This document shows, in pieces, positions 1 to 6,977 of a stretch of DNA of 38,892 bases (position 1 is the stretch's first letter; the number at the start of each line of letters is the position of its first letter). The DNA comes from a virus: positions 1 through 38,892 of the IMG/VR virus record IMGVR_UViG_3300035670_000584. One strand, written 5' to 3'. Made by a program: the position numbers and the translations under genes. Under the pieces are notes generated by a model, which worked only from the letters and a program-made list of their open reading frames with translations, was not told the DNA's origin and ran no database searches.

Positions 1-103
1 TGATAGTGGATACTATAATATCAAAGCCGATTTAACACGGTCGGGGACAATATCATATATAAGAGCAAAATATTGGGACGTTGTCGATAGCGAACCTGCC
101 AAT
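1..103. repeat. Left copy of the terminal repeat
   Basis: Positions 29-103 are identical to 38818-38892. Positions 1-28 match 38790-38817 with six differences, five of them synonymous third-position changes and the sixth the first base of the window, outside any complete codon. Both copies encode the same peptide in the same frame. This joins the two window ends into one circle or terminally redundant molecule. The clustered silent differences suggest that two strain variants meet at the join. Confidence 0.9.
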
Positions 104-226
104 TGGCAAATAAATACTTCTGATGATAATGCAATCACATCAGATGGTAACGACTATTGCGGAGTATTCGCAAGTTGGGGAGATAACGTAAATTTTGATA
201 ATTATAGCATAACATGGACAGAATAA
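2..226 (+). CDS. C-terminal end of jelly-roll fibre protein (continues from 38290)
   Basis: This is an open frame of 74 codons with no start, ending at TAA 224-226. Its first 34 residues equal the last residues of the frame that runs off the right edge from 38290, so the two pieces are one protein of roughly 240 residues. The fragment (Trp-Asp-Val-Val-Asp early, ending Ser-Ile-Thr-Trp-Thr-Glu) resembles the last strands of a lectin-like beta sandwich with alternating polar and hydrophobic residues. The next gene follows after 9 bases with its own AAGGAG site, so the two are probably co-transcribed. A role in surface binding is inferred from the neighbouring fibre genes, not from a recognised family. 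Confidence 0.8.
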   Translation, partial: DSGYYNIKADLTRSGTISYIRAKYWDVVDSEPANWQINTSDDNAITSDGNDYCGVFASWGDNVNFDNYSITWTE

Positions 227-235
227 GGAGCAACC

Positions 236-715
236 ATGAAACTAGCATTAGTGCAGACGGCTTTTAACAAGATGATGTTATCGGTTTTAGAGAACACGAA
301 TGTGGACATCTTCAATGCAACGATTTCGGGATTGGGAATCGTATCAATGGCGGTTGTCGGGACGGGTGGAGAGTTAGTTGATTTCAATTACGATAATGGG
401 AAGTTCATTGTTTACGATTTAAAAAAGAACGATGCAGTATTAGCGAATGGCAGTTTGTTGGAGATTACGTTTGAGGTTTCGGAAGATGAATATGGCACAT
501 ATCCGATAAAGATTACAAATGCGGTTGGTGCTGATAATAACGCAAATGAAATTACGATTGGAGATGTGTCCGCTGATTTGCGGATTACGTTTTCACAAGC
601 AGAATTGGTGGCAACGGTTTCTCACTTGGTTGGCAAAGGTTCTCAAGGGGTAGATGCTAACAATGACGGGAAAATATCAATAGGTGATTTGGCTATTATT
701 ATATCAAATTTATGA
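236..715 (+). CDS. Cohesin-like beta domain with C-terminal dockerin-type calcium loop
   Basis: The protein has 159 residues. Residues 1 to about 120 alternate hydrophobic and polar residues and include segments (FIVYDLKKNDA, LLEITFEVSEDEYG) that look like the later strands of a cohesin-like beta sandwich. The C-terminus has a canonical EF-hand/dockerin loop, DANNDGKISIGD (residues 140-151), with Asp, Asn, Asp and Asp at positions 1, 3, 5 and 12, followed by the hydrophobic helix start typical of one dockerin half. Known dockerins bind calcium and dock onto cohesins, usually in cellulosomes or surface scaffolds. AAGGAG at 224-230 supports the start. It has no signal peptide, unlike the five fibre-type genes before it. 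The domain names are my reading of motifs; the dockerin loop is the firmer of the two. Confidence 0.6.
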   Translation: MKLALVQTAFNKMMLSVLENTNVDIFNATISGLGIVSMAVVGTGGELVDFNYDNGKFIVYDLKKNDAVLANGSLLEITFEVSEDEYGTYPIKITNAVGADNNANEITIGDVSADLRITFSQAELVATVSHLVGKGSQGVDANNDGKISIGDLAIIISNL

Positions 716-723
716 GGTGAATG

Positions 724-1134
724 ATGACAAAGCACATAAGAACTGATGATTATAATGGAGAGGATAGAAGGGATAACGATATGAGTTGGTGCAACATAGC
801 GCAGATATTATTCAATCTAATAGTCGGGATTATGATGCTTGTCGGTGGGTGGCACATTAACCTAACAATGCAGACGATGGATAAGTTAGAGATTGTTTCA
901 AAAGAAATTGCGGTAATACAGGGAAATAGATTCACGGCAGGTGATGCTAACACCATGTATGAGAAGTTCCTTACTGCAATCGAGGGTATCAATAAGAACC
1001 TTAATTCAATGGCGATAACGATTGCACAGTTACCGAAAGAAGCACCGCCAAAATGGTGGGTGGATGAGGTAACGAATAAGTTTATTGAGCATGACCAACA
1101 AATCGAAGCACTAAAAAGGTATCACATGAAATGA
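724..1134 (+). CDS. Single-pass membrane protein with coiled-coil tail
   Basis: The protein has about 136 residues: a charged N-terminus, one hydrophobic segment (about residues 25-45, ILFNLIVGIMMLVGGW), then a helical, probably coiled-coil region. This layout resembles XhlA-type or other phage membrane-anchored lysis accessory proteins, but no family signature is clear. ATG codons occur at 721 and 724. GAGGTGA at 714-720 is better spaced for 724. The stop overlaps the next start (ATGA at 1131). It lies between fibre-type genes and far from the holin-like gene at 12786, so a lysis role is only one option and a membrane anchor for neighbouring proteins is another. Confidence 0.6.
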   Translation: MTKHIRTDDYNGEDRRDNDMSWCNIAQILFNLIVGIMMLVGGWHINLTMQTMDKLEIVSKEIAVIQGNRFTAGDANTMYEKFLTAIEGINKNLNSMAITIAQLPKEAPPKWWVDEVTNKFIEHDQQIEALKRYHMK

Positions 1135-2117
1135 GTGTAAAATACGGATACGGGCAAGACGGCTTTGGCGTAAGTGGATTCGGAACGGGATGGTGGGAAT
1201 ATTCAGGTAGTATAACGGCTACGCTCACGCCATCAGCGACAACGGAATATGTCGAATACGTTGCAGGGGTGTTTCCATATACAGGGAATATATCGGTATC
1301 ATTAACGCCTAGCGTTGTGGCTACATTCGTTCAGGTTTGGGCGTATAGCGGTAGCATAACAACGACATTAACGCCTTCTCATGCGGTTGTATTAGATAAG
1401 GTATATGCAGGTGCATTGACCGTTACGCTAACGCCATCGCATACGGTTGCGGTCGATAAGGTATGGGCAGGTAGTCAGGCAATAGATTTAACCGTATCGG
1501 CAAGTTATTCGTTCGTGCCGAGAGGTATAGCGGTCTATGAATATAACGGTGCGGTCAGTATATCTCTCACAAATGCGTTTAATTCACGATTTGAGCAGGT
1601 TTGGACGGTAAGTGGCAGTATACCTATATCAATCGTTAATAGTGCCGTATACGCCAATTTTAGCGTGTTTTCGTATAGCGGTAGCGTATCATTGGCATTA
1701 ACACCGTCAGTTGTATCTGATTGGGTGCATAATTTCGTCTATTCGGGCAGTATACCGTTGGCGTTAACGGTATCAGCAACAACGAAGGTATGCAATATAT
1801 TTGAGTATAACGGCTCTGTAAGTATCGGATTATTACTTTTAAGCATAACAGGGCAATATGACGAATACGCATATAATGGGAATGTTCCTGTAACGCTGAT
1901 TAATTCAGCAAAATCATATTCGGGTATCGTTGATGTTTATAAGAATTTCATTTCTGACATTGAATATTCGTTGACGGTTGATGGTGATATTGAACGGGCG
2001 TTGTCTATATTGGCGCAGTTCGATAAGACATTAAGTTGGAATACATTGATTGATAAAGCGAAGGAATATAACAGTAAAGCGGATAGAACGATTGCATTTA
2101 ATTCAAAGGTAGGGTGA
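1131..2117 (+). CDS. Protein with eleven tandem 22-residue beta repeats
   Basis: The protein has 328 residues. A Gly-rich start (GYGQDGFGVSGFGTGWW) is followed by eleven repeats of about 22 residues (residues 23-270). The consensus is Tyr-Ser-Gly-Ser-Ile-x-x-x-Leu-Thr-Pro-Ser, then a variable half ending in an aromatic residue. The last 58 residues are charged and probably helical. Such regular short beta repeats suggest an elongated or solenoid structural protein. The gene lies just upstream of the tail tube gene and is coupled to the previous gene by ATGA overlap. A tail decoration or fibre part is likely by context; I recognise no named family. Confidence 0.65.
   Translation: MSVKYGYGQDGFGVSGFGTGWWEYSGSITATLTPSATTEYVEYVAGVFPYTGNISVSLTPSVVATFVQVWAYSGSITTTLTPSHAVVLDKVYAGALTVTLTPSHTVAVDKVWAGSQAIDLTVSASYSFVPRGIAVYEYNGAVSISLTNAFNSRFEQVWTVSGSIPISIVNSAVYANFSVFSYSGSVSLALTPSVVSDWVHNFVYSGSIPLALTVSATTKVCNIFEYNGSVSIGLLLLSITGQYDEYAYNGNVPVTLINSAKSYSGIVDVYKNFISDIEYSLTVDGDIERALSILAQFDKTLSWNTLIDKAKEYNSKADRTIAFNSKVG
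1197..1940 (+). repeat. Tandem 66-bp coding repeats (11 copies, degenerate)
   Basis: Eleven units of 60-78 bases, mostly 66, encode the YSGSI...LTPS repeat. At DNA level they are degenerate: recurring words such as attcaggtagtataacg and tatagcggtagcataac mark unit starts. Silent and replacement differences between units suggest an old expansion rather than a recent slippage event. Confidence 0.75.
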
Positions 2118-2121
2118 GCAG

Positions 2122-2415
2122 ATGGCAAATAAAAAGCATTATGTTAATGAGGAAGGAACGGTGCTGACGTTCGATTGTGGGGTTGATGTATCGGATGGCT
2201 CACCGAACGGACTTGAAATTGAGATGAAGAATCCAGCAGGAACAGAAACGACATTAACGGGAACGCTAACGGGGACGAATAGTATTGCATATACGCTATT
2301 GGGAACAGAGTTTCTTATATCGGGTGTATATGCTTTTCAAACACACGTTACAACGGGTAACGGGGAGTGGTTTGGCGAAACAACTGAAATATATGTATAC
2401 GGGGAATTTGAATAA
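2122..2415 (+). CDS. Small Ig-like phage structural protein
   Basis: The protein has 97 residues with the pattern of a small beta sandwich: VLTFDCGVDVSDG near the start, then EIEMKNPAGTETTL, then TGNGEWFGETTEIYVYGEF at the end. Small phage proteins with a 'GTVLTLDCG...KPDGTE' pattern are common beside tail genes and remain functionally undefined. GGGTGAG lies just upstream of ATG 2122, 4 bases after the previous stop. Context (immediately before the tail tube) points to a tail or neck accessory role. Confidence 0.6.
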   Translation: MANKKHYVNEEGTVLTFDCGVDVSDGSPNGLEIEMKNPAGTETTLTGTLTGTNSIAYTLLGTEFLISGVYAFQTHVTTGNGEWFGETTEIYVYGEFE

Positions 2416-2439
2416 TAACACAAAAGGAGAAATGAAAAC

Positions 2440-3390
2440 ATGACTACATTTATGACTAAACGGAAAATCATATTGGCAAAAGAGGAAGCGGTCTATAACA
2501 CAGACCCGACACCGACAACTGCTGATAATGCGATTGATGCTTACGATGTGAAAGTAAACTATCAATCGGATGTATTAGAACGGAATATACTGCGTTATAC
2601 TCTTTCACCCGTAACACCTGTTATCGGGAAACGGTATATCGAGGTGCAGTTTGGTATGGAATTAAAGAACGGTGGCACGGCAGGAACGGCATCGAGAATT
2701 GGCGATTTATTACAGGCGTGTGGTTTTACGGAAACAGTTTCGGCAGGTAGTTCGGTAACGTATACACCTGCGAGCGATTCGCATAAGTCGATTACATTGT
2801 ATGTCTATGATTGTAACGATGCAGGTTCGGCAGTATTGCATAAAGTTACAGGAGCAAGAGGTAATGTTAGTTTCGATATTACGGCAGGACAGATTGCGAT
2901 GGCGAATTTTCAGTTTCAAGGGTTTTACAATACGGCATCTGATGTTACAAGACCGACAGGAATGGCGTATGAAACAACGAAACCGCCTATTGTAGAAAGT
3001 GCATCAATGTCATTTAGCGGTGTATCGACATTATGTGTTCAGAATGTATCAATCGAAATGGCTAATGAGTTGCAACAGAATGAATGTATAAATGCAAGTG
3101 GCGCAATAAGCGAATTTGCTATAACGGGAAGGAAACCTAACGGGACAATGAATCCTGAAATGACGAGCGTTGCGACTATTGATTTGCAATCGCTTATGTT
3201 AACACCGACAGAATCGGTATTGAGTATTGCATTGGGTAGCACGGCAGGCAATAAGATTACATTTTCCGCTCCGAAGGTAACGATTGATAATATATCGGCA
3301 GGAGATAAGAATGGGATTCTAGTTAATGATTTGCCTATTAGGTTTAATCAAAGTAGCGGTGATGATGAACTTTCAATAAAATTTTGGTAA
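2440..3390 (+). CDS. Major tail tube protein
   Basis: The protein has 316 residues. It begins MTTFMTKRKIILAKEEAVYN followed by a TDPTPT turn, as in siphovirus tube proteins of the Phage_tube_2 type. A beta-rich body with alternating Gly-Ser-Thr strands follows, and there is an internal similarity between a first and second half, as in two-domain tube proteins. Tube subunits stack as rings around the tape measure to form the tail. AAAGGAG at 2422-2428 supports the start. The order tube, two chaperone frames, tape measure is the standard siphovirus order and supports the call strongly. Confidence 0.8.
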   Translation: MTTFMTKRKIILAKEEAVYNTDPTPTTADNAIDAYDVKVNYQSDVLERNILRYTLSPVTPVIGKRYIEVQFGMELKNGGTAGTASRIGDLLQACGFTETVSAGSSVTYTPASDSHKSITLYVYDCNDAGSAVLHKVTGARGNVSFDITAGQIAMANFQFQGFYNTASDVTRPTGMAYETTKPPIVESASMSFSGVSTLCVQNVSIEMANELQQNECINASGAISEFAITGRKPNGTMNPEMTSVATIDLQSLMLTPTESVLSIALGSTAGNKITFSAPKVTIDNISAGDKNGILVNDLPIRFNQSSGDDELSIKFW

Positions 3391-3408
3391 ACAAAGGAGC
3401 ATAACATT

Positions 3409-3744
3409 ATGGCACTAATCGGAATTGACAATACCGAGTTTGTAGAATTTGTCAGCAGTTTAGAAACGGACAAGGATAACCCGACAGTATTTAAAATCGG
3501 GTTAATTACAAACAGACAGAAAATGAAATTTCTATCAAGCGAATCAACATCGGTTGCAAGGATTGGAGATATTATGGTGGCAGGATTAAAGGGAATTAAG
3601 AATTTAAAGTTTAAAGATAAATCAATTAATATTGATGCAATCACGGAAGATATTATCGACCTGTTGCCGATGGATATATTGATGGAAGTTGTCAACAAAG
3701 TTTTAGAGTTTAATGATTTGTCGAAAGACGAAACAAAAAACTGA
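3409..3744 (+). CDS. Tail assembly chaperone, zero-frame product (lambda gpG-like)
   Basis: The protein has 111 residues and lies between the tail tube and tape measure genes, the position of the chaperone that coats the tape measure during tail assembly. The first half has a beta pattern (DNPTVFKIGLITNRQKMKFL) and the second half is helical. It ends at TGA 3742-3744 directly after a slippery heptamer. The start ATG 3409 has AAAGGAG at 3393-3399. By analogy with lambda G/G-T, most ribosomes stop here and a minority slip back one base to make the longer fusion. The family is inferred from position plus the frameshift signal. Confidence 0.75.
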   Translation: MALIGIDNTEFVEFVSSLETDKDNPTVFKIGLITNRQKMKFLSSESTSVARIGDIMVAGLKGIKNLKFKDKSINIDAITEDIIDLLPMDILMEVVNKVLEFNDLSKDETKN

Positions 3745-3784
3745 TTTTGGCACTTGTCGTTATTGAGGAAGGTATTGAGTGCCA
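3735..3784 (+). promoter_or_regulatory. Programmed -1 ribosomal frameshift site
   Basis: The heptamer A AAA AAC (3735-3741) is in the correct phase of the upstream frame and is followed at once by TGA. A possible stimulatory hairpin starts six bases downstream: TGGCACT (3748-3754) pairs with AGTGCCA (3778-3784) across a 23-base loop. Spacer and layout match known -1 sites. A shift here continues into the frame that ends at 4052. Confidence 0.88.
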
Positions 3785-4052
3785 TACCTGCACGGGACAG
3801 TTGAAGGAAGTTCGTGGATGCAACGGATTAAAAGCACCGATTCAAATTAGACGAGATATACCGTATGAATTGGATAAGTGCATTATGAAATATATCGGGT
3901 ATCGTGAGATGTTTTATTTACAGGCATATAACTGTTTTATGAATGGAGCATTTATGGAACAGGGCGGTATGAACGACCAATATGCAAAGGTAATTCGTGC
4001 CATGAATATTATTGCTGATTACAATAGCAAGAGGGACAAAGATGGCAAATAG
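3747..4052 (+). CDS. Tail assembly chaperone, T-like extension made by -1 frameshift
   Basis: This is the -1 frame relative to the gene at 3409. It has no credible start of its own: the first candidate is a TTG at 3747 with no ribosome site. It is open from the slippery site to TAA 4050-4052. The expected product is the 111-residue upstream protein joined to about 104 residues beginning Leu-Ile-Leu-Ala-Leu. The extension contains four cysteines in its first 40 residues (HTCTGQL and others) and an aromatic helix (MFYLQAYNCFMNGAFM). In lambda the T part recruits the tube protein to the tape measure-chaperone complex. It overlaps the tape measure start by 11 bases. Confidence 0.8.
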   Translation: MALVVIEEGIECHTCTGQLKEVRGCNGLKAPIQIRRDIPYELDKCIMKYIGYREMFYLQAYNCFMNGAFMEQGGMNDQYAKVIRAMNIIADYNSKRDKDGK

Positions 4053-5631
4053 TGATATTAATATTTTCGTAAGGGCGTTTGATAAAACGGCATCAGCGTT
4101 TAAGTCGGTTAACACAAAGTTAGCAAATTTAAAAATGAGTTGGGTTGATGTTGTTGCGGTATATAAGATTGCTGAAACAGCGATGCGGACAGTTGTGAGG
4201 GCAATAAACGCAGTTACAACTGCATCATCTGAACAGGAAGATGCGGTCAATAGACTTGGTTATGCGTTGCGGTTACAGGGTGGAAACATAACGCAGATAA
4301 TGGATGATTATACGAAACTAGCCAATACGATTCAGATGTCAACACGATACGGTGATGAAGCAATCCTAGATGTAATGAAAACGCTTGTCGGGTTAGGGAA
4401 TGTTGCGCCTGAAAATATGCAACGGGCAACACAGGCGGTAGTTGATTTCGCAACGATTACAGGTCGGGACATATCAACGGCATCATTATTGATAGCGAAA
4501 GCATCACAGGGAAGCACGGCAGAATTATCACGATACGGAATTGTTATTGATGATACTGTTCCTAAAGGTAAGAAATTTGAAGCGGTGTTAGCGTTAATTG
4601 AAAAGCGTTTTGGCAAATCGGCTCAAAATGATGCGAATACATACGCAGGATTATTAGCGAAAATTGGTAATCAGTATGGAGATATATTAGAAAAGATAGG
4701 TGGGTTAATTACAGAAAATGTAGTCGTATTAGGAACATTACGGGCGATAGAAAAAGTTTTAATTGGAATAAATACAGTTGCGGAAAAGATAGGGAAGAAC
4801 AAAGCACTTATCGGGTCAATTTTGCCTTTCCCGTTTAATATGATTGGGATGTTCAGCAAAGATAAACCTGACGAGATAATACCAAAAGACGAACCTGCCA
4901 AGATGAGTGCGATGGCAACTTATTTTGAACAATTTAAAAAAGGATTCGGTTCAGGCATACAAAAGATGAAAGACGAGTATGTTGACTTCTCAACTAATGT
5001 TCAAACGATGACGGCTAATATGGCAAAGAATATTGAAACGACATTAGGAGATGTTTTTTATGATGGGTTGACGAATAACTTAAAAGGTGCGAAGGAGATA
5101 TTCCACGAGTTTTGTAATTCATTATTGCGTGAGTGGATTAATATGTCGGTTAGGATGTCATTATATGGAATTGGCGGTGAATCAAGTGGTGGCGGTTGGC
5201 TTCCGTCATTACTTAAAATGGGAGCAGGAGCGATAGCAGGTGCAGTTGGTAGAGGTATTGGTTCTGCATTTAATCCTGCTACTCAATTAGCAGTTGGTGG
5301 TGTTAAAGATATGGGTTCAGGAGCATATTCGCATGGAGTTGTATTTGGTAACGGGCAAAGTTATTTAATACCGAGCCAACAACTAGGAACAACGTATGTC
5401 GGTAGCAACGGATTATATATGTTGCATCGTGGGGAGCAGGTCGTTCCACCATCAACGGTTCGGGAACGCAATCAAGGCGGTGGGCGTGGTGGCGATATAA
5501 TCAATGTATTCAATATATCGGCTATGGATTCGCAGGACATAATGCGTAGAAGGAAAGATATTGCTAATGCGGTTGCGGTTGAAATAAAGAATAACGCAGG
5601 GATAAGAGGGGTAATAAAGGAGCAGAAATAA
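4042..5631 (+). CDS. Tail tape measure protein
   Basis: The protein has 529 residues and sets tail length. The N-terminal part is helical (FDKTASAFKSVNTKLANL). A central repeat-like helical region follows, then Gly-rich hydrophobic stretches (GAGAIAGAVGRGIGSAF), and a C-terminal part with GLYMLHRGEQVVPPS, a motif common near the end of siphovirus tape measures. At about 1.5 angstrom per residue a tail near 80 nm would be expected, which is short. ATG 4042 with GAGGGAC upstream is chosen over an earlier in-frame TTG at 4012. Its stop overlaps the next ATG (TAATG). Confidence 0.85.
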   Translation: MANSDINIFVRAFDKTASAFKSVNTKLANLKMSWVDVVAVYKIAETAMRTVVRAINAVTTASSEQEDAVNRLGYALRLQGGNITQIMDDYTKLANTIQMSTRYGDEAILDVMKTLVGLGNVAPENMQRATQAVVDFATITGRDISTASLLIAKASQGSTAELSRYGIVIDDTVPKGKKFEAVLALIEKRFGKSAQNDANTYAGLLAKIGNQYGDILEKIGGLITENVVVLGTLRAIEKVLIGINTVAEKIGKNKALIGSILPFPFNMIGMFSKDKPDEIIPKDEPAKMSAMATYFEQFKKGFGSGIQKMKDEYVDFSTNVQTMTANMAKNIETTLGDVFYDGLTNNLKGAKEIFHEFCNSLLREWINMSVRMSLYGIGGESSGGGWLPSLLKMGAGAIAGAVGRGIGSAFNPATQLAVGGVKDMGSGAYSHGVVFGNGQSYLIPSQQLGTTYVGSNGLYMLHRGEQVVPPSTVRERNQGGGRGGDIINVFNISAMDSQDIMRRRKDIANAVAVEIKNNAGIRGVIKEQK

Positions 5632-5969
5632 TGTCAGATTTCACATATACACCTGATTATATGTTTGACGAAAGTCCTGAATGGCATACGTTGATTTCGC
5701 AGTTTGAAAATGGGTATGAACAACGCAGGAATAAATGGTCAGCACCTATCCGCAAATGGCGATTACTATTCAAGAACAGAGTTACAAGCGAGTTTGAAGC
5801 GGTGCGAGATTTCTTTAACGGGAAATTGGGAGCATATACGCAGTTCACTTGGACAAATCCGAATGATTCCGTTGAATATAATGTGAGGTTTGATGGCGAT
5901 ACGATGACGTTCACAAATAAAACGTATGGATTATATGACTACGAGATAAAATTTATTGAGGTGCGTTAA
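5631..5969 (+). CDS. Distal tail / minor tail protein (DUF2460- or gpM-like)
   Basis: The protein has 112 residues. It has the pattern of small distal tail proteins: Trp-Ser-Ala-Pro-Ile-Arg-Lys-Trp followed by FEAVRDFFNGKLGAYTQFTW and an ending of alternating strands. The phrase 'F...F...GAYTQFTWTNP' is typical of DUF2460-like and gpM-like tail tip proteins. It sits between the tape measure and the gpL-like gene, where lambda gpM lies, with one-base stop/start overlaps on both sides. Confidence 0.7.
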   Translation: MSDFTYTPDYMFDESPEWHTLISQFENGYEQRRNKWSAPIRKWRLLFKNRVTSEFEAVRDFFNGKLGAYTQFTWTNPNDSVEYNVRFDGDTMTFTNKTYGLYDYEIKFIEVR

Positions 5970-6580
5970 TGGTGCGGACATTAGATGCAGGGTTCATCAC
6001 GGAAAAGAACAAAGAAGAAAATAAACCTGTTTTTTTATACACGATTTATGATTATGACGGCAGTTCAAATAACCTTTATTTCACTTCTTATGATACTAAC
6101 CTTACATTCGATAGCGTTGAATACGTTAGATTCCCAATAACGCATGACCAAACGGGTGAAAATTCAAGCGGTGAGATTGATAATATTCGGTTACGGGTTG
6201 CAAATACAAATCGGGCGATTCAATATTATTTAGAGTTATATGATTGGAGTGGTAAGAAAGTCAAAATAACAACGGTATTTGCTAATACTATTGATGATGC
6301 AGATATAAAAAAAGAGGATATTTATTATATATCCGATTACCTATCAACGCAGGATGTAGCCGAATTCACCTGCACATCAAAGTTTAATGTCCTTCAAATT
6401 AAAATACCATCACGAATATATATGAGAACATTTTGCAGTTGGAAATTTAAGGGGACGGAGTGTGCATACGCAGGTGCGGAAACAGAATGTAATAAGACAA
6501 AAACACGGTGTAAAGAGTTGAGCAATTATCAACGGTTCGGTGGATTCCCGTCAATACCTGAAAGAAGAATATATGCTTAA
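5969..6580 (+). CDS. Minor tail tip protein, gpL-like, with Fe-S type cysteines
   Basis: The protein has 203 residues. The N-terminal two thirds is beta-rich. The C-terminus carries Cys156, Cys165, Cys174 and Cys181 in the context FCSWKFKGTECAYAG and TECNKTKTRC, then RFGGFPSIPER. Lambda gpL has four such cysteines that bind an iron-sulphur cluster, with the same first and last spacings (nine and seven residues); the middle spacing is shorter here. The same family ending (FGG-P-IP) is present. It is placed directly before the NlpC/P60 gene, as in lambda (L, K, I, J). Fe-S binding in this phage is inferred. Confidence 0.85.
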   Translation: MVRTLDAGFITEKNKEENKPVFLYTIYDYDGSSNNLYFTSYDTNLTFDSVEYVRFPITHDQTGENSSGEIDNIRLRVANTNRAIQYYLELYDWSGKKVKITTVFANTIDDADIKKEDIYYISDYLSTQDVAEFTCTSKFNVLQIKIPSRIYMRTFCSWKFKGTECAYAGAETECNKTKTRCKELSNYQRFGGFPSIPERRIYA

Positions 6581-6977
6581 AAGGCAGATAATAAATAAAT
6601 ATCTAGGTAGGAAATACGATAAAAAAACATTTCATTGTGGTAGTTTAATAGGTGCTATATACGAGGATTTCGGTTTTACGGTCAGAGGATGTGAGGTTGA
6701 GATATACGATTCAAAATGGTCATTTAAAGACGGCATCAATTATTTTGCGGAACGGTTTGATGATGGATGGATTGAAGTAAAAGAGCCAAAGTTATTGGAT
6801 GTTGTTTTGATTGATAATGGAAAAGATGCACCTTGTCATGGTGGCGTTATGTTGGATAACGATTCATTTATTCATTGTTCACGGCAGGGTGTTGTTGTCA
6901 ATCGGGTGAGTGATAAGCCATTCAGAGATAGTATATTCGGCTATTATAGACTACAAGCGAGGTCAAATAATGATTAG
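6573..6977 (+). CDS. NlpC/P60-type tail tip peptidase (gpK-like)
   Basis: The protein has 134 residues from ATG 6573, which overlaps the gpL-like stop by 8 bases. Candidate catalytic residues are Cys22 in FHCGSLIGAIYEDFG and a His in APCHGGVMLDNDSFIHC, the Cys and His blocks of NlpC/P60 cysteine peptidases. In lambda-like tails this protein cuts peptidoglycan stems during entry. The Cys block reads His-Cys-Gly rather than the usual Asp-Cys-Ser/Trp-Gly, so the family is clear by layout but activity is not proved. An upstream in-frame GTG at 6540 is less likely because it lies deep in the previous gene. Confidence 0.8.
   Translation: MLKRQIINKYLGRKYDKKTFHCGSLIGAIYEDFGFTVRGCEVEIYDSKWSFKDGINYFAERFDDGWIEVKEPKLLDVVLIDNGKDAPCHGGVMLDNDSFIHCSRQGVVVNRVSDKPFRDSIFGYYRLQARSNND

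Noticed and set aside
1-103. Diversity-generating retroelement as a cause of the variable end repeat
   Set aside because: All coding differences are silent, are not limited to A positions, and no reverse transcriptase is present.
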